A stretch of DNA of 64,000 nt from CAMDBL01 sp964498125 (lineage in GTDB: Bacteria; Pseudomonadota; Alphaproteobacteria; Rhizobiales; Hyphomicrobiaceae): positions 1 through 64,000 of the forward strand of contig CAZCGE010000142.1 in NCBI GenBank assembly GCA_964498125.1. Reading direction: 5' to 3'. Under the pieces are notes generated by a model that did no database searches, had not been told where the DNA came from, and saw nothing but the letters and a program-made list of their open reading frames with translations. This document shows positions 33,856 through 42,332 of the stretch, piece after piece (positions within the stretch are counted from its first letter, which is position 1; every line of letters starts with the position of its first letter). Made by a program: the position numbers and the translations under genes.

Positions 33856-35928
33856 ATGATCTATACCGCCATCGTCCTGCTCCCTCTCGCCGGCGCGCTG
33901 ATCGCCGGCTTCCTCGGTCGCGTGCTGGGCCCCAGACCGTCCGAGCTGATCAGCACCGGGTTCCTGCTGCTGGCGGCGGTGCTGTCTTGGGTCGTACTCT
34001 GGCGCGTCGGTTTCGGCCACGAGACGGCCAAGGTGACGCTGTTCCGCTGGATCACCTCGGGCGAACTCGATGTCTCCTGGTCGCTCCGGATCGACACGCT
34101 GACCGCGGTCATGCTGGTGGTCGTCAACACCGTCTCCAGCCTGGTCCACGTTTACTCGATCGGCTACATGGCCGAGGACGACTCGCGCCAGCGCTTCTTC
34201 GCCTATCTGTCGCTGTTCACCTTCGCCATGCTGGCGCTGGTCACCGCCGACAACCTGCTGCAGATGTTCTTTGGCTGGGAGGGCGTCGGGCTCGCCTCCT
34301 ACCTGCTGATCGGCTTCTGGTACAAGAAACCGGAAGCCAACGCCGCGGCGATCAAGGCCTTCATCGTCAACCGCGTCGGCGACTTCGGTTTCGCACTCGG
34401 CATCTTCGGGTTGTTCTTCGTCTTCCGCTCGGTCAGCCTCGACACCATCTTCGCGGCTGCCGCCGACGTTGCCAAACCCGACCATCCGCTGCACACCATC
34501 CGCTTCCTCGACTGGGCCAAGGCCGACACGTTAACGGTGCTCTGCCTGCTGCTGTTCATGGGCGCGATGGGCAAGTCGGCGCAGTTCCTGCTGCACACCT
34601 GGCTGCCGGACGCCATGGAGGGCCCGACGCCGGTCTCAGCCCTGATCCATGCCGCGACCATGGTGACGGCCGGCGTCTTCATGGTGGCGCGGTTGTCGCC
34701 GCTGTTCGAGTATTCACCCGTGGCGCTGCAGGTGGTGACGCTGGTCGGCGCGGTGACGGCGTTCTTCGCGGCCACCGTCGGCCTGGTGCAGAACGACATC
34801 AAGCGCGTCGTCGCCTACTCGACCTGCTCGCAGCTCGGCTACATGTTCGTTGCCTGCGGCGTCGGCGCCTACGGGGCCGGCATCTTCCATCTGTTCACGC
34901 ACGCCTTCTTCAAGGCGCTGCTGTTCCTCGGCGCCGGCTCCGTCATCATCGCCATGCATCACGAGCAGGACATGCGCAAGATGGGCGGGCTCGCCCCGCA
35001 TATCCGCATCACCTGGGCGATGATGCTGATTGGCACGCTGTCCTTGACCGGCGTCGGCATCCCGCACATCGCCGGCTTCGCCGGCTTCCACTCCAAGGAT
35101 GCCATCATCGAGGCGGCCTGGGCCGCGCATACGCCGTCGAACTATGCCTTCTGGCTGCTGGTGGCGGCTGCGCTGATGACCTCGTTCTACTCCTGGCGGC
35201 TGATGTTCATGACGTTTCATCAGGCGCCGCGCTGGTCGGGGTCAGACCCATCTTCGTTGCCCGCCTCCGGCGGGACGGGTCTGACCCCAGGCACCACCGC
35301 AGCCGTGCATCACGGGGTCAGACCCGTGGGGTCAGACCCCGACCACGGCCACGCGCACACGCCGCACGAAAGCCCGATGGTGATGCTGGTGCCGCTGATG
35401 GTGTTGGCGCTGGGCGCGGTGGTAGCCGGTTTCGTGTTCACCGAAGTCTTTATCGGTCATCACTATAAGGAATTCTGGGGCAAGGCGCTGTTCGAGGGCG
35501 CGAACAACCACATCCTGCACGACATGCACAAGGTGCCGACCTGGGTTGCCTGGTCGGCGACGATCGCGATGCTGACGGGGCTGGCGATCGCCACCCTGTA
35601 TTACATCGTCGCCCCGTCATTGCCGGCCATCACGGCGCGCGCCTGCAAGCCGCTCTACCTGTTCCTGCTCAACAAGTGGTACTTCGACGAGTTGTACGAC
35701 TGGCTGCTGGTCCGGCCGGCCAAATGGCTCGGCTGGGCTTTCTGGAAGGGCGGTGACGGCGCCACCATCGACGGCATGATCGACGGCACGGCGAGCAGTG
35801 TGCAGAAGGTGACGGGCCGCGTCGTCCGCCTGCAGACCGGTTTCGTCTATCACTATGCCTTCGCCATGCTGATCGGCGTGGCGGCGATCATCACCTGGTT
35901 CATGTTTGCCGGCGGAGCAGCGAAATGA
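33856..35928 (+). CDS. nuoL: NADH-quinone oxidoreductase subunit L
   Basis: NuoL is the distal antiporter-like proton-pumping subunit of complex I. The 690 residues include GWEGVGLASYLLIGFWY, GAMGKSAQFLLHTWLPDAMEGPTPVSALIHAATMVTAGVFMVARL (pump Lys/Glu region) and KRVVAYSTCSQLGYMFVACGVGAYGAGIFHLFTHAFFKALLFLGAGSVI. About residues 461-495 (GSDPSSLPASGGTGLTPGTTAAVHHGVRPVGSDPDHG) are encoded by four copies of a GGGGTCAGACCC-type palindrome. They sit in the His-rich loop before PHESPMVMLVPLMVLA, as an in-frame insertion between helices. The rest of the subunit looks intact, so the insertion is probably tolerated. Confidence 0.96.
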   Translation: MIYTAIVLLPLAGALIAGFLGRVLGPRPSELISTGFLLLAAVLSWVVLWRVGFGHETAKVTLFRWITSGELDVSWSLRIDTLTAVMLVVVNTVSSLVHVYSIGYMAEDDSRQRFFAYLSLFTFAMLALVTADNLLQMFFGWEGVGLASYLLIGFWYKKPEANAAAIKAFIVNRVGDFGFALGIFGLFFVFRSVSLDTIFAAAADVAKPDHPLHTIRFLDWAKADTLTVLCLLLFMGAMGKSAQFLLHTWLPDAMEGPTPVSALIHAATMVTAGVFMVARLSPLFEYSPVALQVVTLVGAVTAFFAATVGLVQNDIKRVVAYSTCSQLGYMFVACGVGAYGAGIFHLFTHAFFKALLFLGAGSVIIAMHHEQDMRKMGGLAPHIRITWAMMLIGTLSLTGVGIPHIAGFAGFHSKDAIIEAAWAAHTPSNYAFWLLVAAALMTSFYSWRLMFMTFHQAPRWSGSDPSSLPASGGTGLTPGTTAAVHHGVRPVGSDPDHGHAHTPHESPMVMLVPLMVLALGAVVAGFVFTEVFIGHHYKEFWGKALFEGANNHILHDMHKVPTWVAWSATIAMLTGLAIATLYYIVAPSLPAITARACKPLYLFLLNKWYFDELYDWLLVRPAKWLGWAFWKGGDGATIDGMIDGTASSVQKVTGRVVRLQTGFVYHYAFAMLIGVAAIITWFMFAGGAAK
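35238..35340. repeat. Four GGGGTCAGACCC palindromes inside nuoL
   Basis: Copies are GGGGTCAGACCC (35238-35249), GGGTCTGACCCC (35277-35288), GGGGTCAGACCC (35314-35325) and GGGGTCAGACCCC (35328-35340). The second pairs with the first and with the later two, so the stretch can fold into alternative hairpins. All lie within the coding frame of nuoL and interrupt neither the frame nor a transmembrane helix. Confidence 0.95.
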
Positions 35929-37448
35929 ACATCGGCACGACTCCGATCCTGTCGATCGTCACCTTCCTGCCGCTCGTCGGCGCGTTGTGGATTGCCACGC
36001 AGAACCGCGAGGCGGCGGGCAACGCGCGCTGGGCGGCGCTATGGACCACGCTGCTGACGTTCGCGGTGTCGCTGCTGATCTGGATCAACTTCGACAAGAG
36101 CACCGCCAACTTCCAGTTCGTGGAAGAGACAGCCTGGCTCGGCGGCCTCAAGTACAAGATGGGCGTCGACGGCATCTCCATGCTGTTCGTCATCCTGACG
36201 ACGTTCCTGATGCCGCTGACGATCCTGGCCTCTTGGGAGGCGATCGAGGAGCGCGTCAAGGAATACATGATCGCGTTCCTGGTGCTCGAGTGCCTGATGA
36301 TCGGCGTGTTCTGCGCCCTCGACCTGGTGCTGTTCTACCTGTTCTTCGAGGCCGGCCTCATTCCGATGTTCCTGATCATCGGCGTGTGGGGTGGCAAGCG
36401 GCGCGTCTATGCCAGCTTCAAGTTCTTCCTCTACACGCTGCTGGGTTCCGTTCTCATGCTGCTGGCCATGATGGCCATGTGGTGGCAGGCCGGCACGACT
36501 GACATCCCGACGCTGATGGCGGCCAAGTTCCCCAAGGATATGCAAACCTGGCTGTGGCTGGCCTTCTTTGCCTCGTTCGCCGTCAAGCTGCCGATGTGGC
36601 CGGCGCACACCTGGCTGCCGGACGCGCACGTCGAGGCGCCGACGGGCGGCTCGGTGATCCTGGCCGCGATCCTGTTGAAGATGGGCGGCTACGGCTTCCT
36701 GCGCTTTTCGCTGCCGATGTTCCCGCTGGCCTCCGAGCAGCTCGCGTCATTCGTGTTTGTGCTGTCGGTGGTGGCGATCGTCTACACCTCGCTGGTGGCG
36801 CTGGCGCAGGAGGACGTGAAGAAGCTGATCGCCTACTCGTCCGTGGCACACATGGGCTTCGTCACCATGGGAATCTTTACGTTCACGGCGCAGGGCTTGG
36901 ACGGCGCCATCTTCCAGATGCTGTCGCACGGCCTCGTCTCGGCAGCCCTCTTCCTGTGCGTCGGCATTGTCTACGACCGCATGCATACGCGCGAGATCGC
37001 CGCCTACGGCGGGCTCGTCCACCGCATGCCGATCTATGCCTTCTGCTTCATGGTGTTCACCATGGCCAACGTCGGGCTGCCAGGGACATCGGGCTTCGTC
37101 GGCGAGTTCCTGACGCTCTTAGCGGCCTTCAATGTCAACACCTGGGTCGCCTTCTTCGCCAGCTTCGGCGTCATCCTGTCTGCAGCCTACGCGCTCTGGC
37201 TCTACCGGCGCATGATCTTCGGCGAGTTGGAGAAGCCTTCGCTGAGAGCTATCACCGACATGAGCCCGCGCGAAATCGTGGTGATGGCCCCGCTCGTCGT
37301 GCTGACGATCTTCTTCGGCTTCTATCCCGCGCCGCTGCTCGATGTGACAGCGGTCTCGGTCAAGAAGCTCGTTTCAAACTATGAGGCGGCCGTGCGCGCG
37401 GATTTGGCGCCTGGACCAGCCAAGACCGCGGAGGCGCCTCGCCGATGA
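35925..37448 (+). CDS. nuoM: NADH-quinone oxidoreductase subunit M
   Basis: NuoM is an antiporter-like proton-pumping subunit of complex I. The 507 residues include YLFFEAGLIPMFLIIGVWGG, FASFAVKLPMWPAHTWLPDAHVEAPTGGSVILAAILLKMGGYGFLRF and KKLIAYSSVAHMGFVTMGIFTFTAQGLDGAIFQMLSHGLVSAALFLCVG. It overlaps the nuoL stop by 4 nt and the nuoN start by 4 nt. Confidence 0.97.
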   Translation: MNIGTTPILSIVTFLPLVGALWIATQNREAAGNARWAALWTTLLTFAVSLLIWINFDKSTANFQFVEETAWLGGLKYKMGVDGISMLFVILTTFLMPLTILASWEAIEERVKEYMIAFLVLECLMIGVFCALDLVLFYLFFEAGLIPMFLIIGVWGGKRRVYASFKFFLYTLLGSVLMLLAMMAMWWQAGTTDIPTLMAAKFPKDMQTWLWLAFFASFAVKLPMWPAHTWLPDAHVEAPTGGSVILAAILLKMGGYGFLRFSLPMFPLASEQLASFVFVLSVVAIVYTSLVALAQEDVKKLIAYSSVAHMGFVTMGIFTFTAQGLDGAIFQMLSHGLVSAALFLCVGIVYDRMHTREIAAYGGLVHRMPIYAFCFMVFTMANVGLPGTSGFVGEFLTLLAAFNVNTWVAFFASFGVILSAAYALWLYRRMIFGELEKPSLRAITDMSPREIVVMAPLVVLTIFFGFYPAPLLDVTAVSVKKLVSNYEAAVRADLAPGPAKTAEAPRR

Positions 37449-38896
37449 CGCATCTTTCGACCCTGGGGCCGCTGCTGCCGGAGCTGATCGTCGCCATCGG
37501 CGCGATGGCCCTGCTCATGCTCGGCGTCTTCATGAAGGATGACGAGTCGACCGGCGAAAGGATCGGCTGGCTCGCCATTCTGCTGCTGGTCGTGGCGGGG
37601 TGGCTGATCGTGGTCCAGCCGGCGGGCACGCAGACCCTATTCGAAGGCGCCTTCATCGTCGACGACTTCGCCCGCTTCATGAAGCTGCTGGTGCTCGGCG
37701 GCTCGGCCGTGGCACTGCTGTTGTCGTTCGATTATCTGCGCGACGTCAAGGCGCTGAAATTCGAGTTCCCGGTGCTGGTGCTGCTGGCCACCACGGGCAT
37801 GCTGATGATGGTCTCGGCCGGCGATTTGATTGCGCTCTATCTCGGTCTCGAGCTGCAGAGCCTGGCGCTTTACGTCGTCGCCGCCTTCCGGCGCGACGAT
37901 GTCCGATCCAGTGAGGCGGGCCTCAAGTATTTCGTGCTCGGCGCGCTGTCGTCGGGGATGCTGCTCTATGGCGCCTCGCTGATTTATGGCTTTACCGGTT
38001 CGGTCAGCTTCCAGGTGATCGCCTCCGTCGCCAAGTCGCAGGGCGCCGGCCAGAACATCGGCCTGATCCTCGGCCTCGTTTTCCTCATGGTCGGCCTCGC
38101 CTTCAAGATCTCGGCGGTGCCGTTCCACATGTGGACGCCGGACGTCTATCAGGGGGCGCCGACGCCGGTGACGGCGTTCCTCGCCGCGGCGCCGAAGATG
38201 GCGGCGATGGCGCTGACGGTGCGGGTCCTGATGAGCGCTTTCCCCGGTATGGCAGCCCAGTGGCAGCAGATCGTCGTGTTCCTGGCGCTCGGCTCGATGT
38301 TGCTGGGCGCCTTTGGCGCCATCGGCCAGACCAACATCAAACGGCTGATGGCCTATTCCTCGATCGGCAACATCGGTTTTGCCCTGGTTGGGTTGGCGGC
38401 GAACAATGCCGAGGGCCTGCAGGGCGTGCTGGTCTACCTCGCCATCTACCTGGTCATGACGCTCGGCGCCTTCGCCTGCATCCTCGCCATGCGCCGAGAA
38501 GCGGGGCTGGTCGAGGAGATCGACGAACTGGCGGGCCTTGCCCAGAACAACCTCGGCATGGCGACCGCTTTCGGTCTGCTGATGTTCTCGCTGGCTGGAA
38601 TTCCGCCGCTCGCGGGATTCTGGGGCAAGTGGTACGTATTTCTCGCCGCCGTCAAAGCCGGGATGTGGCCGCTGGCGATCATCGGTGTGCTGGCGAGCGT
38701 CGTCGGTGCCTACTACTACTTGCGCATCGTCAAGATCATGTTCTTCGACGAGCGCAGGGCGGCATTCGTCGCGGCGCCGTCCAGGGCCCGATTGGTGTTC
38801 TCGCTCGCCGCGATCTTCGTGCTCGTCTTCTCGATCTCCTGGGTCGGCGACCCCGTCGTCCGGGCCGCGGCGGCCGCCGCCAAAACCCTGATGTGA
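37445..38896 (+). CDS. nuoN: NADH-quinone oxidoreductase subunit N
   Basis: NuoN is the third antiporter-like subunit. The 483 residues include LYLGLELQSLALYVVAAFRRDD, VGLAFKISAVPFHMWTPDVYQGAPTPVTAFLAAAPKMAAMAL and NIKRLMAYSSIGNIGFALVGLAA. It is the last nuo gene; birA follows after 7 nt on the same strand, so the ligase is probably cotranscribed, as in many alphaproteobacteria. Confidence 0.97.
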   Translation: MTHLSTLGPLLPELIVAIGAMALLMLGVFMKDDESTGERIGWLAILLLVVAGWLIVVQPAGTQTLFEGAFIVDDFARFMKLLVLGGSAVALLLSFDYLRDVKALKFEFPVLVLLATTGMLMMVSAGDLIALYLGLELQSLALYVVAAFRRDDVRSSEAGLKYFVLGALSSGMLLYGASLIYGFTGSVSFQVIASVAKSQGAGQNIGLILGLVFLMVGLAFKISAVPFHMWTPDVYQGAPTPVTAFLAAAPKMAAMALTVRVLMSAFPGMAAQWQQIVVFLALGSMLLGAFGAIGQTNIKRLMAYSSIGNIGFALVGLAANNAEGLQGVLVYLAIYLVMTLGAFACILAMRREAGLVEEIDELAGLAQNNLGMATAFGLLMFSLAGIPPLAGFWGKWYVFLAAVKAGMWPLAIIGVLASVVGAYYYLRIVKIMFFDERRAAFVAAPSRARLVFSLAAIFVLVFSISWVGDPVVRAAAAAAKTLM

Positions 38897-38903
38897 CGGT
38901 GCG

Positions 38904-39689
38904 ATGATGTTCACGGCCGAGATGCCGACAGGGCGTCGGCTCATATCTCTCGATCGTGTCGAGTCGACCAATACCGAGGCGATGCGGCTGGCCGCGGCGG
39001 GCGATGCCGGCGGTGTCTGGCTCGTTGCCGGCGAGCAGGTGAAGGGGCGTGGCCGTTCTGGTCGCATTTGGACCTCGGTGCCGGGTAACCTCTATGCCAG
39101 CTTCATGCTGCGCCTAGCCTGCAGCCCGCAGACTGCACAGCAACTGGCGCTGCTTGCAGGCGTCGCGGTGGTGGATGCGGTTCGAAAGGTGTCTGACGTC
39201 GGGTCAGACACCTTACCCGCCCTCCGCCTCAAATGGCCCAACGACGTGCTCATCGGCTCCGCCAAGCTCTGCGGCATCCTGGTGGAAAGCGCGCTGAACC
39301 TCGGCGGCCCTGGCCTGTTGGCGGTGATCGGTGTTGGCCTGAACGTTGCGAGAGCACCCGAGGGCCTTGGGCTGACGGCGACGAGCCTGGCCGCGGAGGG
39401 GCTGCATGTCGATCGCGGTACGATGCTCACCGCGCTGGCTGTTTCAATGGATAAAGTGCTGTCGATATGGGATGAAGGGGCTGGATTCCCGGAGTTACGC
39501 GTTGCTTGGCAAGAGCGTGCCGGGCCCATTGGCGAACCTTTGATTGTCAATTCGAGCTTGGGTCCCGTTCGGGGATGCTATAGCGGTCTTGATCAGGACG
39601 GCGCTTTGTTGCTGGCGGATGCGCTGGGCCATCAGCGCCGTTTCACTTATGGCGATGTCACGCTCGCCGATGGCGGCAGCGAACAGTAG
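38904..39689 (+). CDS. birA: Biotin--[acetyl-CoA-carboxylase] ligase (no DNA-binding domain)
   Basis: BirA attaches biotin to carboxyl-carrier proteins. The 261 residues have only the catalytic and C-terminal domains, so it is not the repressor type. The biotinyl-AMP loop is GEQVKGRGRSGRIWTSVPGNLYASFML, followed by RLKWPNDVLIGSAKLCGILVE and GVGLNV. About residues 95-105 (KVSDVGSDTLP), between the helix and the KWPNDVL strand, are encoded by a GGTGTCTGAC hairpin that also occurs in intergenic DNA at 24434 and 62089. Codon 2 is also ATG (38907). Confidence 0.93.
   Translation: MMFTAEMPTGRRLISLDRVESTNTEAMRLAAAGDAGGVWLVAGEQVKGRGRSGRIWTSVPGNLYASFMLRLACSPQTAQQLALLAGVAVVDAVRKVSDVGSDTLPALRLKWPNDVLIGSAKLCGILVESALNLGGPGLLAVIGVGLNVARAPEGLGLTATSLAAEGLHVDRGTMLTALAVSMDKVLSIWDEGAGFPELRVAWQERAGPIGEPLIVNSSLGPVRGCYSGLDQDGALLLADALGHQRRFTYGDVTLADGGSEQ
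39186..39214. repeat. GGTGTCTGAC palindrome inside birA
   Basis: AAGGTGTCTGAC (39186-39197) and GTCAGACACCTT (39203-39214) are exact complements with a 5-nt loop. The hairpin keeps the birA frame open. The loop length equals that of the intergenic copy at 24434-24458. Confidence 0.93.
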
Positions 39690-39703
39690 GGCGCACACAA
39701 GGT

Positions 39704-41410
39704 ATGGCGGCAAAGAGCGGCGCGCGGCGCGGTGGCGGGCAAGTGGACGAGCTGGTTTTTCTGGGGCTCGGCGGCCTCGGCGAAATCGGCATGAATGTTT
39801 ATCTCTATGGCTTGGGGCCGCCGGACGCCCGCAAATGGCTGATGGTTGATCTCGGCCTGACCTTTCCCGGCGAGCAGGAACCCGGAGTCGACGTCGTGCT
39901 CCCCGATCTGCGGTTCATCGAAGAGCAGGCGCCGGCATTGGCGGGGATCGTGCTGACACACGCGCACGAGGACCATATCGGCGCCGTCATCGATATGTGG
40001 GCGCGCCTCAAGGCGCCGATCTACGCCACGCCGTTCACGGCTGGCATGCTGCGCTCGAAAATTTCCGAGTTCGCCGGCAAGGTCAAACTGCCCATCACCG
40101 AAATACCGATGGGCGGGCGGTTCAAGGCTGGTCCGTTCTCGCTCGAATTCGTCACCATGTCGCATTCGATCCCCGAGCCGTCCGCACTGTTGATCGAGAC
40201 GCCGGTCGGCCGCGTCTTTCACACCGGCGATTGGAAACTCGATGCTGCGCCGCTGGTCGGCGATGTCCCCAACGAGGCGCGCATCCAGGAAATCGGTGCT
40301 CAGGGCGTCGACGCCTTGATCTGCGATTCCACCAATGCTTTCCGCGATGGCCGCTCGCCGTCCGAGACCGAGGTCGCCCGCTCGATCGCGGCCATCATCA
40401 AGGGCGCCAAGCGGCGTGTGGCGGTGACGACGTTCGCCTCCAACGTCGCCCGCGTTCGCGCCGTGGCCGATGCGGCCAAGGCATCAGGCCGCCAGCTTGT
40501 CGTCGCCGGCCGCTCGCTGCATCGGGTGATCGACGTGGCGCGCGAGACGGGCTACCTACCGCAGGCGTTCAAGTATCACGATCAGGATCAGTTCGGTTAT
40601 CTCGATCCGGAGGAGACGCTGCTGCTGTGCACCGGCAGCCAGGGCGAGCCGCGCGCGGCCTTGGCGCGCATCGCCGAGGGCGAGCATCCGCATATCGAGC
40701 TGGTGACCGGCGACCTGGTGATTTTCTCGTCCCGGACCATTCCCGGCAATGAGAAGTCGGTGTCGCAGATCCACAACAGTCTGGCGCGCATGGGCGTCGA
40801 CATCATTACCGACAGCGAGAAGCTGGTGCACGTGACCGGGCATCCTCGGCGCGAAGAGTTGCGGCAGATGTACGACTGGATTCGTCCGAGGATCGCCGTA
40901 CCCATGCACGGCGAGGTGCGTCACCTCAGGGAGAACGCACGGCTGGCGCGGGAGGCCGGTGTCAAAGAGGTTTATACCGTCGTCAATGGCGAGATCGTGC
41001 GGCTGGCGCCGGCGCCGGGCGGCATCATCGACGAGGCGCCGGTCGGTCGCTACTATCGCGATGGCCGGTTAATTATCCCCGGCGGTGATGGGCCCGTGCG
41101 CGAGCGTCGCAAGCTGGCGGTGGTGGGCATCGTGATGGTGTCGCTGGTCTTGTCGCGGCGCGGCGAGATCATCGCGGACCCGCAAGTGGCGCTCGACGGC
41201 GTGCCCCTGGCGACGGCCAACGGCACGTCCATGGAGGACGTGGTGATCAAGGCCGTGGAAGGCACGCTGACCAGCATGCCGCCGGCCAAGCGCCGCGACG
41301 TGGAACTCGTCGAAGATGCCGTGCGCCGTGCCGTTCGGGCGGCTGTGGACCATGCCTGGGGCAAGAGGCCGATCGTCAAGGTGCTGGCGAGCGTGGTTGA
41401 AGGCAAGTAA
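39704..41410 (+). CDS. rnj: Ribonuclease J
   Basis: RNase J is a metallo-beta-lactamase-fold 5'-exonuclease/endonuclease acting in mRNA decay and rRNA maturation. The 568 residues contain LGGLGEIGMNVYLY, the zinc motif TLTHAHEDHIGA-like (VLTHAHEDHIGAV), SHSIPEPSALLIETPVGRVFHTGDWKLD, the beta-CASP motifs with CTGSQGEPRAAL, and VTGHPRREELRQMYDWIRPRIAVPMHGEVRHL. The C-terminal domain is present. A long hairpin follows the stop (41415-41480). Confidence 0.95.
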   Translation: MAAKSGARRGGGQVDELVFLGLGGLGEIGMNVYLYGLGPPDARKWLMVDLGLTFPGEQEPGVDVVLPDLRFIEEQAPALAGIVLTHAHEDHIGAVIDMWARLKAPIYATPFTAGMLRSKISEFAGKVKLPITEIPMGGRFKAGPFSLEFVTMSHSIPEPSALLIETPVGRVFHTGDWKLDAAPLVGDVPNEARIQEIGAQGVDALICDSTNAFRDGRSPSETEVARSIAAIIKGAKRRVAVTTFASNVARVRAVADAAKASGRQLVVAGRSLHRVIDVARETGYLPQAFKYHDQDQFGYLDPEETLLLCTGSQGEPRAALARIAEGEHPHIELVTGDLVIFSSRTIPGNEKSVSQIHNSLARMGVDIITDSEKLVHVTGHPRREELRQMYDWIRPRIAVPMHGEVRHLRENARLAREAGVKEVYTVVNGEIVRLAPAPGGIIDEAPVGRYYRDGRLIIPGGDGPVRERRKLAVVGIVMVSLVLSRRGEIIADPQVALDGVPLATANGTSMEDVVIKAVEGTLTSMPPAKRRDVELVEDAVRRAVRAAVDHAWGKRPIVKVLASVVEGK

Positions 41411-41414
41411 GGAA

Positions 41415-41480
41415 GTGGGAAGTCGGATATCGGAAGTCGGAAATCAGTCGGCTTCCGATTTCCGACTTCCGGTTTCCCAC
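41415..41480. repeat. Long intergenic hairpin between rnj and the epimerase gene
   Basis: The inner arms GGAAGTCGGAAATC (41432-41445) and GATTTCCGACTTCC (41457-41470) and the outer arms GTGGGAA (41415-41421) and TTCCCAC (41474-41480) form one extended hairpin with an 11-nt loop. No U-tract follows. It may be a terminator-like barrier, a processing site, or a mobile purine-rich repeat of the kind near 33264 and 41900. Confidence 0.85.
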
Positions 41481-41496
41481 TGCACTGGAGCGCATC

Positions 41497-41901
41497 ATGA
41501 TCGGACGCCTCAACCACGTCGCCATCGCCGTCTCCAATCTGGCGGCGGCCATGGCGCTCTACCGCGAGACACTCGGCGCCGAGGTTTCAGCTCCGTTGGA
41601 TCAGCATGAGCACGGCGTGACGGTGGTTTTCATCACGCTGCCCAACACCAAGATCGAGCTGCTGGCGCCCTTGGGGGACGCCTCGCCGATCGCCAAGTTC
41701 CTCGAGCGCAACCCGGACGGCGGCATGCACCACGTCTGCTACGAGGTGGATGACATCCTGGCGGCACGTGACCGGCTGAAGGCCGGCGGCGCGCGTGTGC
41801 TGGGAGACGGTACGCCGAAGATCGGCGCGCACGGCAAGCCCGTGCTGTTCCTGCACCCCAAGGATTTCCTCGGCACCCTGGTCGAGCTGGAGCAGGCGTG
41901 A
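41497..41901 (+). CDS. mce: Methylmalonyl-CoA epimerase
   Basis: Mce interconverts (R)- and (S)-methylmalonyl-CoA in propionyl-CoA breakdown. The 134 residues have the VOC fold: GRLNHVAIAVSNLAAAMALYRETLGAEVS with metal His, then TKIELLAPLGDASPIAKFLERNPDGGMHHVCYEVDDI with a second metal His, and LFLHPKDFLGTLVELEQ with the closing Glu. The mutase is not in this window. A purine-rich repeat (41900-41923) starts at its stop codon. Confidence 0.93.
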   Translation: MIGRLNHVAIAVSNLAAAMALYRETLGAEVSAPLDQHEHGVTVVFITLPNTKIELLAPLGDASPIAKFLERNPDGGMHHVCYEVDDILAARDRLKAGGARVLGDGTPKIGAHGKPVLFLHPKDFLGTLVELEQA

Positions 41902-42012
41902 AGTGGTAGGGAGTAGGGAGTAGCAAAATGGGTGTTGGCAGCCGCACGGCACTACCTTATTGCCAACTGCCTATTCCCCTTCCTGAAGCCTGACCCTGGA
42001 ATCTGGCGCCCC

Positions 42013-42273
42013 ATGAGCCTCACCCTCGCCATCGCCACGTATTTCATTATCTGGTGGACAACGCTGTTCGCCGTGCTGCCGTTCGGCCTCAGAACACAGG
42101 GCGAGGACGGCGTGGTCGTGCCAGGCACGCCGGAAAGCGCGCCGACCCGGCCGCGGCTGCTGCGCATCTTCCTGATCAATACGGTGGTGGCGTCGGCGCT
42201 GTTCGCGGCGCTCTTGCTGCTGATCCGCTTCCAGGTGTTTTCGTTCGCCGGCGTACTCGGATCGGGCCGCTGA
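42013..42273 (+). CDS. DUF1467 membrane protein
   Basis: An 86-residue protein with two helices (LAIATYFIIWWTTLFAVLPFGL and LLRIFLINTVVASALFAALLLLIRF) and the loop RTQGEDGVVVPGTPESAPTRPRLL typical of DUF1467. In alphaproteobacteria it commonly sits between mce and proS, as here. Function unknown. The frame is open upstream, but ATG 42013 matches the family start. Confidence 0.88.
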   Translation: MSLTLAIATYFIIWWTTLFAVLPFGLRTQGEDGVVVPGTPESAPTRPRLLRIFLINTVVASALFAALLLLIRFQVFSFAGVLGSGR

Positions 42274-42304
42274 GTGCGGTAGTGCGACTCGCACCAACGA
42301 AAAA

Positions 42305-42332
42305 GGAGCAAGACTTGGGTAAGTCTTGCTCC
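42305..42332 (-). terminator. Strong hairpin with U-tract on the minus strand
   Basis: GGAGCAAGACTT (42305-42316) and AAGTCTTGCTCC (42321-42332) pair perfectly around GGGT. On minus it is followed by TTTTT (42304-42300), a textbook intrinsic terminator. On plus it lies 32 nt after the DUF1467 gene but lacks a U-tract. As no minus-strand protein gene ends here, it may end a minus-strand non-coding transcript, or act in both directions. Confidence 0.75.
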
